From assembly GCA_004835665.1 (NCBI GenBank), contig RBKR01000024.1, positions 248,001-312,000 of the forward strand: a stretch of DNA of 64,000 bases, in the 5' to 3' direction. The notes under the pieces are model-generated. The model was given only the letters and a program-made list of their open reading frames with translations, was not told where the DNA came from and made no database searches. Each line of letters opens with the position of its first letter. Positions within the stretch are counted from its first letter, which is position 1. Of this stretch, positions 20,890-32,257 are shown in pieces. Origin of the DNA: Phoma sp. XZ068 (lineage: Eukaryota > Ascomycota > Dothideomycetes > Pleosporales > Didymellaceae). The position numbers were made by a program, and so were the translations under genes.

Positions 20890-22410
20890 AATGAAGCATA
20901 CTGCGCCGAACAGTGTGATCTTGTCGGAATTGCTGACGCGTAGAGACCTGTCGAATCCTTTGTTGCCACCGCCCCCTCTATCCTCTTGCATCCTCGAAAC
21001 CATTTTCCGGCTGCTCGTTCTCTTCTGGACGGACACTTCAATAGACGGCGATCCAGGCGCTAAAGCAGTCATTCACTTCTCTGGCGTACTGGGAATCCAC
21101 TCGTATAAGCTAACTCTCCGTACCGCGTACGATTATACACCATATCTTTCAGCCTTGATCTGTGTAGGAAGGCTAGTCCTCCTCGAGTATGCTCACGTCG
21201 CGAGCCTACAGTTCGTGGGACCCTCCTCTCCAGGCACGCGCGACATATCCAGATCAGGGGTCAAGGCTCCTCAGAGAGATCCGGCCAAGGTATCTCCAAC
21301 GCGGCACCTTCGCGCCTCTTGGGTATTTCATCGAGCGTCTCCAACATGGCAGAGCTATAGCAAAGCGGGAAGGTGCGAGAACAAATACCTCCTGGTCGCC
21401 TGATGGCCAGATGCTCGAGGTCAACGGATCTCAGATCACTCTAGTACAGTTGCGCTATACAGTGTACTCTCTTCTGGATAGGATCAATCGGGAAGCTCGC
21501 GAGCTGATGTTTCACTGGTGGCCTGATGTCAATTTGCATGGGATCAAGGACAATCTCACAAGCTATCGACCGGGCTATTCATTTTTAGAGGAGTCTGAGA
21601 ACGATCTACAAATGAGCTTCAAGCATCTTCACCGTCGAGCCTTCTTCTCTTCAAGAAGGGAGACTAGCACTGCACGGCGCTGGACGCAAGCGAGCGCTGG
21701 CGTATCTACAGAGACGTGACGATTTCACTCGACTCCTCTTTGCGGGGATTCACATGACTAGTGGCATGCCCGCTAGGGGTGAGGAGCTCCGCATTATCCG
21801 CTGGGCAAATACTGTTACTGTACAACGCAACATCCTGGTACACAGAGGACACATCATGCTACTTTTCGCCTACAACAAAGTATCTACGACAGCGAACAAC
21901 TCGTTCTACATCGTTCGGGTGCCATGTCCAACAGTAGAGCGAGCTTTGTTTCTATACCTTGCCTATATAAGGCCTTTTACCGACTTTCTCCTCCGACAAC
22001 TGAAGCTCGTCAATGCAGAAACAAAGAGCAACCTACATCTCTTTTCCCTAAGCAATCATCCCACAGCCTGCTTTAGCGCAGCCGATTGCCCGAAGAGCCT
22101 AGAGCAGGCTATGCGAGACTGCCCTATTCGACTTCAGCTGGGCATCTATCGTCACATCGCTGTTGCCATTAGCAAGAAGCACATTCCAACTCTGCTGGAG
22201 CCATTCGACCCGAACATCCCAAAGGACCAAAATGGCTTCCTTCACCGATTGGTCTTCCAGACAGGCCACACTCCATCGATTCATGCAAGCGCTTACGCTC
22301 TCGAAAGAGGTTACCCAGCTAGATTGCAACCAGAGCTAATCGATCGTTACTTTGAAAACAGCTTCATCTGGCATCGGTTTCTGGGGATCACCTTGGAGAG
22401 ACCTCCATGA
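20890..22410 (+). pseudogene. Telomere-linked RecQ-helicase-type protein, middle region with frameshifts
   Basis: Three consecutive frames give one homology: 20891-21190 (FSGVLGIHSY, YDYTPYLSALICVGRLVLLE), 21189-21650 (YLQRGTFAPLGYFIERLQHG, AIAKREGARTNTSWSPDGQ, RPGYSFL) and, after a frameshift near 21650, 21655-22410 (RLALHGAGRKRALAYLQRRD, MTSGMPARGEELRIIRWANT, NNSFYIVRVPCPTVERALFL, LAYIRPFTDFL). This is the large conserved region upstream of the RecQ core in fungal telomere-linked helicase-like proteins, from my knowledge of the family. At least two frameshifts; the helicase core does not follow. It ends HRFLGITLERPP at TGA. Confidence 0.6.
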
Positions 22411-22503
22411 CAGTTATTCAGAGACAAATACACTCCATCACAAGAACTTGATCCGTGCGCTCGTTACGCAGTCAAATACACTACCCCTTTTGTCTCTTGA
22501 TCC

Positions 22504-24148
22504 GTGCGCTCTCCTAATCAACACCTCACCCGCTTTCCATGGCAAACAAAAACACTTTTTTTCTTTCACTTAACCCCGTCTGCCCCTACCAGTACCGCCT
22601 TATGGTTACCTTTACCCTGCAAGAAAAAGCCGATCGCTTTCAAGACCTTGTTGTCTACATCCGTGACCCACATCCGTTTCTTGCATGCAGGGCCTGCAGG
22701 GTTGCAGTCCCGCTCTCCTGCATCCCTATCCACTTTGCTGAGCTAAAGATACACAACTTCGAAAGACGCGACGTTAGGCAGCATTGGCAAACTAGCCCTG
22801 GGAAGGCGATGTTCCATGTCAACGTTTAAGGCTTTATGGTGTTGGGGCTGAGCCGTGGCGCGTGTCTATCGCTAGCGAGCTGCAGTCAGCTGCAGTCGCT
22901 GAACAGGCCCTAATGCAGGCAGCGAAAGAAAGGTCCTGGGACGAGCTAGAGCAACAGCTAGACACGCTACACGCTACAAGGACCTCCAAAACGCTAGCAA
23001 GCTCAAACACGACTGCCCGGTACCCTATCCACACAAGTAAGTGGCTTGAAAAGACCGCCTGGCCAGCTTACCTGGAGGGACAGGACTTGCAGGCCGTTGC
23101 CTGTCTCCTTGCGTATCCATCCTCCACCGAGCCTGGTCTCAAGGCCCTCTTACAGGCGTTTGACGAGCTGATTGACCAGTCACGGCAATCTATCCTAGAC
23201 GAAGAGATCAACGTCTTTGCTCTCCACCGGGTCAATAGCTTTGTGCCGTCCCGACCATATAGGAAGCCTTTGCACACCAAACTTTTGGAAACTACCTACA
23301 AACGCTACAAGAAAGATTGGCACCAGCTGCTTATCTATGTCTACCGTCTCACTGTGCTAGAGCAAGGCCCAGACCTACACTATGTTCTTACGAATGCTCA
23401 GCAGCAAGCTCTACACCAGATCTCTACTGCAAATTCCCGCTCTTCCCAACCACAGCTAGCCACACAGCGACTGGCCCGGCCATCAACCCCAATCAACAAT
23501 GTCATGCAACCATACAGCTCATCGCCGCCAGCACTGCTCCCGCGCTCAGTCGGCCTAGATGAACCCCATGCTATTGGCATTGCGCCCAGCCCAGTTTCAT
23601 CACCATCTGCATCGCCACTACCAGCTCTTCCAGCACGATTACCACGCGCGCGCAGTCAGACACCCTACGTTCAGTGGCGGGCAGAAAATGTGCCCTCAAG
23701 TCCAGCCAGCGAGCCTGGCTCTGAATTCGACCCTTCGCGCTCGCCTTCTCCTGCATTGTCTGCTAGTAGCAATTCCTCTCTGGAGCACGAAGAGCCACAC
23801 AGTGAATTTGCAGCTGCTATAGACGAGGCCTTTAGAAGCAGTCCTTCTCCAGCTCCCACTCCATACGCAGTGGTAGCGCCAGCACCTACAAGCGTTGAGA
23901 TGCAGCAAGCGTGCCTTCAGCTCTGTATTGCCCTAGAGCTACATGGCCATATCGACTCAGCCCTCATTCCGTTTTCTCTACTGCTGATTCGCTCGCTTCC
24001 ACTGAGCTGGGACCGTGCTCGCGCTAACGCCTCGCCTCACCAAAAGTCTCTGCGCCCGCAACCGTGTAAGTCTCCCTGCTCTTACACTCTGAGCACAAGC
24101 TCCTGCACGCTAGATCATGATAATCGTGAGATGTTGCTACAATCATAA
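22504..24148 (+). pseudogene. Telomere-linked RecQ-helicase-type protein, N-terminal region (out of order)
   Basis: Frame 22539-22829 carries a degenerate zinc-finger-like start (PHPFLACRACRVAVPLSCIP, then HFAELK). After a frame change, 22862-24148 carries HTSKWLEKTAWPAYLEGQDL, SILDEEINVFALHRVNSFVP and RYKKDWHQLLIYVYRLTVLE, followed by a Ser/Pro-rich linker (about 210-330) and QLCIALELHGHIDSALIPF. In intact relatives this block precedes the middle region, which here lies upstream at 20890-22410. The homology stops near 24000, about where the middle block should begin. The 428-codon frame is open, so a truncated protein could still be made. Confidence 0.6.
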
Positions 24149-24215
24149 TTGCACTTGATCCTCGCTATCGTGGCATTTGCAGGTCGCGTCACTGCTCGCT
24201 GCGGGACCTCACCTT

Positions 24216-24444
24216 TATTGGCAGGTCTAGAAAGTACGGTGATGTCTGGATCGGAGAGACCGAGACGATCGGGTTGACCGTCGGCCAGGCCGAAGAGCTG
24301 AAGTTGAGGCCGTAGATATAAAGGAATAGGTTGCGCTCTGGAGAAAGAGACAGAGGTTTCTCGAAAAAAGGATAATTTCGACTCTATTGAGACTTGCATC
24401 ACATGCGCCACAGTATTAGAGTTTTCATACGAGTCATACCATCA
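24216..24444 (-). repeat. Solo LTR, inverted diverged copy of the 2560-2811 LTR
   Basis: On the minus strand it starts TGATGGTATGACTCGTATG and ends CCTGCCAATA. Shared blocks include AACTCTAATACTG and GAGCGCAACCTATTCCTTTA. No adjacent internal element sequence was seen. Confidence 0.7.
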
Positions 24445-25753
24445 GTGCGTTTGGTCCTAGACCATGTCACTGCTCATCCTGACGGTAGACAGGCCGTTGA
24501 TGGCTGTCTGGACATGTTCTGATGAGTTTTCCAAAAGGTCGAGGATACTCATCAAGCCTCTGGCGTGCTTGCTTTTCATCGCAAGGCTTGCAGTACAGTA
24601 ACAAGCAAATAGATCTGAGCCGAGCCTGGTCGAGAATCGGACACCCTTGAAGGTCGACTGGAACAGGCTCCCGCAGCTCCATAATAACCTCCTTCGACAC
24701 GACCAGTGACTGCTGCCGTGAGTTGATGAACAAGGAAATAGTTCCCTGGAGGATGCTCGTTATCTAGCTGGGTCACGCCCTGATGAAAACTACACATTGC
24801 CTTTTCGTTCCCTCTTTTCAGTTCAAGCTTCCGCATTCCCCACAGCACAAAACTACAGACAGTGGATCGGTCTTTTTCAACGCGTGAGACAACAAACTGC
24901 TGTAATCTGCCTGAATGTTTAGAAACACAACTGTGAAAAGCGATGCGATAGGTCCACAGAAGAGCGTCGCAGAACAGATGTCCAACTCTGCAGCTCCTTG
25001 TGATACTTCTTTTACCTTTGAGTACGTTGATTTTGGGCGAGCCAGAGGGGCAGGCCTGACCGTTGATACAATATACATGCAGGGGCTGCTCCTGCAGAAG
25101 ATGGCCGCACAAGAGAATGCGGCCAAAGGGTTTTCAAGTCAACCAAGTCAGCCCGACCTTACGTCGAAGAACCTTGAGAAGCGGAATAACTCGGTCTCTC
25201 AAGATGGCCTGGCCTGGTCTAGGAAGTGGTAGGCCAGGTGGCTTGCATGCGCATGAACTCAATCGCTGGACACACGTCGTTTCGTCGTTTCGCCAGGCTC
25301 TTCGATATTCTATTTTAGCTAGTCGTTCCGCTAAACTCTTATCTCAATATGTACTCTGCTGCTTCGAAGCGTCTCCATAGCATGGTTTTTCTATGACCAC
25401 TCGCACTCGAATCCAATCCACTCACGTTCACTTTCCCTTCATCTTTGGTGGAGACGCAGCCCTGTAGTGTAGTCACCGTACCGAATATCGGATCACAACT
25501 AATTCTCATCTTCCAGCACGCACTGTAAAGTGAAGTAACGAGTGCCGTTTTCATTCGTCTGTGCTCTCGAGTTCGAGACCCTATGAGCGAAACCATCCTT
25601 CCAGCAATTGCTTGACCCAGTCTTCGAGGTCTAGAGAAACTATAGTCCGCATATGTGGGCCTCCAAATCTATGTAGCGATCAGGTGGAGGTGGGCGTTGT
25701 TGGCGGTGGGGCATCTTGTCTGTCATGAAGCGATCTTGCAAGACTTGTTGAGA
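24445..25753. other. No supported gene
   Basis: Opposing ORFs (24576-25112 on minus, 24915-25232 on plus) lack recognised motifs. A minus-strand stretch at about 24470-24730 (LREPVPVDLQGCPILDQARL) reads like coding sequence but could not be assigned. Confidence 0.35.
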
Positions 25754-26119
25754 TTAGTGAGTAGCACGATAGGCCGCTGGATGATCGCGATACGGCTTAG
25801 ACTCTCGCCAGTGGTAGGTTCGTGTTAAAAAGGTGGCCATGCCGTCTGCTCGCGGAGGCGAGCGTCGTTTCCTTCGTCCTTGGACAACATTGCGTGTGTC
25901 GCCAACGTCAGGGTGACGCGCTTGCGGAGCATTGTTCGAGTGTCGGTCTGGCACATAACCAGGCGGATCGATTGCCGAAAGCATCTGCTGTGATGAACTT
26001 GACGGATGTAAGGTCGTGGGTGGATCGTTCATGCTAAGCGGTCCAGCGTCGCCTCTCGGTGTCAAGGCACCGCTGGAGGCAGCTCGATACTGTTGCCAAA
26101 TCACATGATCCTCATACAC
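25754..26119 (-). CDS. Hypothetical protein ORF (121 aa); a segment recurs at 51.1 kb
   Basis: Opens MYEDHVIWQQYRAASSG and contains RHPDVGDTRNVVQGRRKRR and SPPRADGMATF. The reverse complement at about 51120-51215 encodes a similar HPDIGSGRNINQGRRERRPP then QADGMITY. Amino-acid-level conservation between two diverged copies suggests this was coding. Basic and proline-rich, no known domain, no membrane segment. It may be one exon of a longer gene or part of a repeat. Confidence 0.35.
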   Translation of the reverse strand: MYEDHVIWQQYRAASSGALTPRGDAGPLSMNDPPTTLHPSSSSQQMLSAIDPPGYVPDRHSNNAPQARHPDVGDTRNVVQGRRKRRSPPRADGMATFLTRTYHWRESKPYRDHPAAYRATH

Positions 26120-27570
26120 AGTCCTTACCCCACACAGTTAGATCACTCCTTGATACAGTATATAGTCTCGAGAGCTTTACTCTCCTTAAAGAACACAGCT
26201 CTCATTCTTCTTGCAGACTTCATGTTCTCACACTTTCAACCGGATTAAGGCCCTAAGATATCCAGGTAAACTAGGAGTGTCAGGCCAATCAAGTCCTGAG
26301 TCGAATTGCGAGGGAGCTGGAAAAGCTGACACTCTACTAGAGCTAGATTGTAATGATAAGTCAGACCGCGGTGGGCTCTCCAGAGCGCTTTCTGAGTTGC
26401 CGTCCTTGACTACTTCACACAAGGAAGTTATGCATTTTCTTCTTTGCCTGCCGTCTGTTCTCGTTCTTAGGTCGGAGTAAGTCTGAGTGTTTAGTGTCCC
26501 TGATAGCTCTGTGTAGACCTTTGACGGTTCAAAATTGCGAGCATCAACAGTACGCCCACCTATGCGATCCAAATGTCCCGGTGTTAGTGACCATGTGTTG
26601 CCAGACAAAGAAAGGTTCTCTCTGCTAGCGGAATGCGATTGCAGATCTATAGCAGAATCCGCGTATGGTGAGGCGTCCTGTGGTGCTTCCTTGTACAGTG
26701 GCGTTGTTTCAAACAACAGCTTATGTGGTAAAAGTCGTGACTGGATGGTAAAAAGGTGCTTTTGATCTGCCAGTGTAATGAAGCTTAAAAATGCTTTCCC
26801 AATACTTATAAACTTTCAGACGTTAGACCTGCCCTAATCTTGCTTACGAACATACCTCTTCATTCACCTCAGCTTGTGCATAAGACACACACACTTCCTC
26901 TGCAGATGCCTGCGATATGTTAGCCTTAGCTGCCATTAAGGACGACACTGCATACTAGGGAGTATCGAGCGCATTATGATGGAAAACGTTCACTGCTTTT
27001 TGAAGTCCCTGAGAGATCGCGATGCAACAATAGGCAAGGTCAAGTGAACCTCTCCCACGATGTACAGAGCACTGATAGCTGGAAATGACCTAGAAGGGGT
27101 TATATACATGTTCCAAGGGCAAACCAGACAAGAGTAGCTTGATGCAGGTATTTATAGCCCTCATGTAACTGCCTAGTGTACGGATCCTTGGTATCCTTGG
27201 TATTACGTCTGCGGCGACAGTGCCGCAAGGTTCTAACCCAGAGATCTCAATTGCGCATAACTTGGAAGAAGATTCATGCAAGAATGTTGGGTCTCTGATA
27301 ATTCAGCATACAGGGTTTTAGCTAAATCTCCCATCGACCCAATCCGTGAAACTCATGTTATGTCTCTTGAAGCATACAGTACTTTGCAAAGCCGCCCTCA
27401 CCCTTTGCGCAAGCAACATTTGTGGACGTCGAAATCTTCCCAATATCCGATTGGCTTGGGAATAGTTCGCACAGTAGGCGGATTGACGTCATCTCCAACC
27501 CCCACATATAACCTGCAATCGTGCTAATCACCACACTGAGTTTTGATTCTACTTTCACGACTTTACAACG
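26120..27570. other. No supported gene; one unassigned minus-strand ORF at 26228-26716
   Basis: The 162-codon minus ORF (26716-26228) is Ser-rich (ASRENLSLSGNTWSLTPGHL) without a recognised domain. The remainder is AT-rich with no motif. The 27480-27570 stretch is the probable leader of the SAM-domain gene. Confidence 0.35.
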
Positions 27571-28077
27571 ATGGACGGTCAATTGTGTGATTACCTTACA
27601 TCTCTTGGACTTGGGCAGTATACTGCTGTGCTTCAAGAGAATGGATATGAATCTTGGACTCAGCTCATGACGATCAACGAGGAGGATTACGATCGTCTTG
27701 GTTTCAAGCTTGGTCATCGTCGCCGTCTTCAGAGAGAGATAGCTAATCTCAATGGCTATCCGAAGTTGGAAGCTCTACCATCTTCCGGGATGGTAACTGT
27801 CCAAGATCAATTCAGCTGTCGGTATACACACATCCCATCACCCGACGCTGCCCAATGTACCGCCTCGATCCTACTTCGGTCCGACTCACACCGAGCGCAG
27901 GTATACATTCATAGCACCCACGTTCATAGAGATAGCATACCAATACCAAGACATAAGAAGGACCTTACTATTGATTATCACCCCGTACGATCGTACAAAG
28001 GCCTACCAACATCAGCGTTAATAAGAGAAGAAAGCACCAGCACAAGTACCGCTTGCAACACAATATATACTCCGTGA
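27571..28077 (+). CDS. SAM (sterile alpha motif) domain protein, 168 aa
   Basis: Residues 1-65 form a SAM domain: LCDYLTSLGLGQYTAVLQEN, YESWTQLMTINEEDYDRLGF and KLGHRRRLQREIANLNGYP. In fungi this arrangement commonly heads HMG-box transcription factors, where SAM mediates protein-protein contacts. No HMG box follows; residues 70-168 are Ser/Thr-rich and disordered. So it is either a stand-alone SAM protein or a truncated HMG-box gene. A degenerate inverted copy of its first ~55 bases lies at 28775-28835. Confidence 0.6.
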   Translation: MDGQLCDYLTSLGLGQYTAVLQENGYESWTQLMTINEEDYDRLGFKLGHRRRLQREIANLNGYPKLEALPSSGMVTVQDQFSCRYTHIPSPDAAQCTASILLRSDSHRAQVYIHSTHVHRDSIPIPRHKKDLTIDYHPVRSYKGLPTSALIREESTSTSTACNTIYTP

Positions 28078-29127
28078 AAGGAGCTACAATTGCACTACCG
28101 TCAAGGAAGAGAGATCACCGAGCAGTGATCTTTGAAGTAAGTCGCATTGGTTATGCCGTAATATCGTAAACTAACTACAACAAGAACGCATTGCTGGACA
28201 GCATTAGTAATAATGGCAATAATAATCAAAAATCGCCGAATACAAAGCTTCGCACGTCGAGCCCTTCACCTGAATTGTGGAAGCAATTTCAGCTCGCTTC
28301 GCAAGTGGAGCCAGTGTAGGCTTATAAGACGTACGCTTTGTGCGGCGATCGTAGAACGTGTTGCAGGTAAAGTACCTCTAATTTATTCGACCTAAGGTGG
28401 GACGATAAGGCTAAAGTTGAAGAATAGGGCTGAAGAACAGGGCAGTACTTGCCCGTCCTCGCTGATGTGATATCCTCCGTAGTAGCCTCTTCTTCTTTCA
28501 ATCCTCCATGCTTTTCTAGCCGTCGCTCCCGCTATTGTAAGGGTTTACACTTCCTATCGCATCTTCCATTAACCGCAGCGCTTTTTTCGAGGCGGCTAGG
28601 GCAGCTTCTTTTACGGCACGTTTGTCTTATGACGCAACAACAGTCATAGCTCTTCACTTCCGCTTTCCCTGCTATACTTGACTGGCCGATTTGTGGCATT
28701 CGGGTTCGTTGTTCGTTGGAACAATAGTCGAATCTTAACATGCGATAATAGCAATGTAACTAGTGCCCAAGACCAAGAGATTGAAGGTGATCACGCAATT
28801 GACTATCCGTTGTAAAGTCGTGAAAGTGGAAAAATATGAGCGTGACTTAACTAGCGGGATTTACACTCTCGCGCCAGCGCAAAGCATAGGCCAGCCTCGT
28901 GGGGAGCGAGCTCCTTGGGATTCTAGAAGACGAAACGGCCCGCGTGAGGTTGTAGTCTGCGTAGCCTGCGTAGCCCTGTAGCCCTTGCTGCAATCTAACT
29001 ATGTTCACCACCATGTGTGTCGACGTGCTCCGGATTCGGGCAATTGTCCTCCAGGCCATCTGCGCGCCGCTCAGAATGAGGTCGCAGGCACGTGTCCGCC
29101 TTCCTCAACGTACTAGACGTTTGTCAT
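28078..29127. other. No supported gene; inverted fragment of the SAM gene start at about 28763-28840
   Basis: Reverse complement of 28763-28838 reads CACGACTTTACAAC then GTCAATTGCGTGATCACCTT and CTTGGTCTTGGGCA, matching 27553-27620 around the SAM start codon. The ATG itself is altered. Other ORFs here are unassigned. Confidence 0.5.
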
Positions 29128-29727
29128 TCATGACTCGGTAACACGCCTTGACTGGCGCCGAGACTGATGCACCCGGCGGTGCTGCGCCATGTTGTCTTTC
29201 CGGGTGAATGCTTTGTTGCAATCCGGGCAAACTGAGTCTTTGCGGCCAAGGTGTGTCCTAGCGTGTCGTGATGCGTGCCCCGATGTCGTAAATCGCTTGT
29301 GACAATTGGATTTCATAGCTAAGGGACACGGATAGCGATTCTCCTGTTCGTATGATGGACCTCTACCAGATGTTGATGATGGTCGAGAAACCGTAGGAGC
29401 GACAAATATCTGCCAGGTAAGGCATGCCCGAGTTGCACAAGGCGACTTTTGATGCTCTTGTTGCGCTTCCTCCCTTGTTGAGTGAAGGGGCAACCGCGGT
29501 ATGAAATTGTAGTTGCTCGGGAAAGTTGGTAGAGACCGAGATTCTTCTACTTCGGCAATATTTGTTGATCCATTACAAACGCATGGTGACAGGAGTACCG
29601 TTCTAACTAAATCGGCTCCTGGCTTCTCTTGATCCTTGTCACGTAGCAAGGAGACTTTGGCCCCAGCAGCATTTCTGCCTTGCATTCGTGATTGTGAGGG
29701 ATAGAGCTTCTGGCAAAATATACACAA
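29128..29727 (-). CDS. C2H2 zinc-finger protein, 199 aa
   Basis: The C-terminal part has two fingers: YPCPLAMKSNC with KRFTTSGHASRHARTH (first, with a six-residue Cys spacing) and SVCPDCNKAFTRKDNMAQH with RRVH (second, canonical). The linker HLGRKD replaces the usual TGEKP. The N-terminal ~120 residues are low complexity. Sequence-specific DNA binding in the nucleus is expected. An upstream exon cannot be excluded: the frame begins with CIFCQKL, which looks internal. Short for a fungal C2H2 factor, so it may be a fragment. Confidence 0.55.
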   Translation of the reverse strand: MCIFCQKLYPSQSRMQGRNAAGAKVSLLRDKDQEKPGADLVRTVLLSPCVCNGSTNIAEVEESRSLPTFPSNYNFIPRLPLHSTREEAQQEHQKSPCATRACLTWQIFVAPTVSRPSSTSGRGPSYEQENRYPCPLAMKSNCHKRFTTSGHASRHARTHLGRKDSVCPDCNKAFTRKDNMAQHRRVHQSRRQSRRVTES

Positions 29728-30717
29728 TGATTAATAAGACTGGAGTAATTGGGTGAAACGAGGAACATGAGCAAAACGTCTTCGGAAAAAGGAGAGTATC
29801 ACACCGTTTGAGCGCTGCGATGACGTCTACGGTCGTGGTCGGACCCGCGGCTCAACATTTCTGTGGGCTGTCCTGACGATTGGAACTAATTAGTACCTTA
29901 ATTTTCAAGCTCTTACTAGAGCAACGCACCATGCAGCGCACTCATGCAGGGTTCGTCGATTGACAGTAATAAAGAAGCCGCAGCTGCTGAAAGACATATT
30001 GGCTACAGCCTCACGGGAAGCGGCAGTGATGACGTCGCGGTCAGAGCATGTGACTGACATCCGTGCGGAGGGTCCGGTCATTAGGGCGTTCGCACGCACG
30101 TGATGATTAGTAACGACGCACAGCCACAGGCTGGCTGGAGAGCAAGAGGCTGCTTGGCGCCTGCATTGTATCTAAAGCACGTGATCTCTCTCTGCGCCTC
30201 AAGCCCGACTAGGGATCCTTAATCGCTTAATGAAAAGTACCGATTAGGGGTAGAGACGTCGCATAATTAAGAGCGCATTGGGCGCCATAAGGTAGAAATT
30301 AACTTCTTACTTTGTAGTAAGAGGCGGAGACCTACAATGAACTATTGTGTGAGTTCAAGAGGTGAAAAAAGCTCGATGATGATGCTGTTGTCGAGCGGTC
30401 CAAAATTGCCATCAAAGGATGCCGCCCCAGGGTACCACCGTGCGTCCCGGCACGCTCGCATAGAAGTTAGTAGCGGCGCATTAAATTCCAAAATCTGGGG
30501 GAGGATTCTGGGGAAAGGTGGCAAAATCTGACGTAGATTCGATGTGCACGGAGCATCATGTGTAGCATGCAGAAATGCAGGTGACGTCACCCATTACAAG
30601 GCTGAGAAGTGGCGGCCAATCACACTAGCAGGCTATAGCGACCGACAAATAGATAAACAAGGTGGCAGAAAACGTAGTCTGCAACTTGAGCTGGCAGAAA
30701 ACAATGTTGAGGAGCGA
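29728..30717. other. No supported gene
   Basis: Small ORFs on both strands without motifs. A weak ORF on minus at 29905-30099 is unassigned. Confidence 0.35.
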
Positions 30718-31131
30718 AATGGCTGCGTTTACAAAGCGGCTGAACTGGTCGCAGCTGTGCTGGAGGGGCTGCGAGACTTACCTGCACGTTTTGACACCAG
30801 ATGGGCGGATTCTATATGCTTCGCCGTCTTGCAAGGCTGTTACCGGGTTTGAACAGACTGAGCTTTTGTGAGTGCGTTTATCCATCCCGACGACTACGAA
30901 CTCTTCATCAACGCACTAAATGAATCGGTGTCATGCTGCAATACAGTCCGCTTCACTTATCGCTTTCGCAAAGCAGACTGGGAATGGACCGTTTTGGAAT
31001 CAAGCGGCCATGCGCATGTCAGCAACGACCTGAGTTCCACATGGCCATCGCAGCGCCAATTCATTTTCCGAGGATTTTTCATAATGGCACGCCCTTATTT
31101 CACCGAAAATGGGACTCTCTTCGATTCGTAA
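30718..31131 (+). pseudogene. PAS-domain fragment resembling WC-2-type GATA photoreceptor partners
   Basis: MAAFTKRLNWSQ, HVLTPDGRILYASPSCKAVT and GFEQTELL in one frame continue after a one-base shift near 30868 as SAFIHPDDYELFINALNES, RFTYRFRKADWEWTVLES and GFFIMARPYFTENGTLFDS. This is the PAS domain plus its C-cap as in fungal WC-2, a light-response transcription factor subunit. No GATA zinc finger is seen downstream and the frame ends at TAA after FDS. The frameshift and missing finger indicate a dead duplicate of part of such a gene. Confidence 0.7.
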
Positions 31132-32257
31132 CTGAGGGTGAATATAGTTAGAGAGGAAGAATTTGGCCATTCACCGAGCTGGATGCAGTACTGCGCAACA
31201 TAAAAGCTGGAAGTGTCGGTTTGTGTATGGAATGATCCATTCGCTGGCGGCAAAGTGAAACCTGTATCGAGTATGAATACGCTATAACGATTTATATCGA
31301 TATGGGTATGGATAGCCAGGCATATATAAACCCCAGGGCCCAAAAATGGACCAAGAGCCGCCATCGGCCACTCACCTTCTGCGTTTCTTCGCCCTGTGCC
31401 GGCATACTAAATACATCAGATATCATTTACTCCCAACGTCGATTACCAGCTCAACATAAGATCGTAAAACGTCTTCATCGGAGTTGTGAAGCTTCTCCGA
31501 AGCCTGGACGAGAGAGCAATTCAGGTTTGATCCAACTCTTGGCACACACATACATTCAATGCGAAACGCTCCGTACAGAATTTGTCGAGACACAGGCACA
31601 ATTGGTTGGGCAGGAGGGTTTTGAAGATGTAGCAGGTACAGCCCCCTGCCAATTGTCCAGCGGTACGCTTAGGTTGCCCGACGGAAGCGCTCATTCGAGT
31701 GGGGTATCACTGCGTTGGAATGCCGACAGGCGAGCGTGCCTTGGACAGTGAGGCGGGAATGGCTTCGATCCTGAAGTGATTGGTGGGTTGACTACGCATG
31801 TATGAAAATACAGGTTGCTTGTGATGATCCAGAAGCTGAAAAGCCGGTCCCGCTGGATCAGTCAACTCCCCCTGACGTCAAGCGGGGCGCTAGGCAGCAT
31901 CTGGCCCAATCGCAGTCGATGCTCGCGCACGGCTGCATGCGAAAGCAGAGGAATTCGATTGCGAGTTGTTTGATTTCCTGTGTCAGCTAAGTAGGTCCGA
32001 CCGCCTGATCATCCCTTCCCCATCCCTCCTGCGCCCTATATCTAATCTGGCTGTTCCCAGTGTTTGTGCCAGTCTACGTCAATCCATGTTATTGCTTTGT
32101 CACGTAGCACTGTGTCCCCGCCGCCGCCACCAGATACAGCTGTCAACCAAACAATCAACTCCCACCCGACTCAGGCTTTGCAGCCCTTTGCCTTACTTCG
32201 CCTACGGTACACCCTGGGAAAGCTGGTACCAGAACCTCCACAGCGCTGGCCTGCATT
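31132..32257. other. No recognisable gene; may contain the bZIP gene leader
   Basis: Plus ORF 31302-31751 has no recognised domain. C/T-rich stretches near 32015-32050 and 32115-32130 are compatible with a fungal promoter for the bZIP gene that starts at 32258. Confidence 0.35.
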
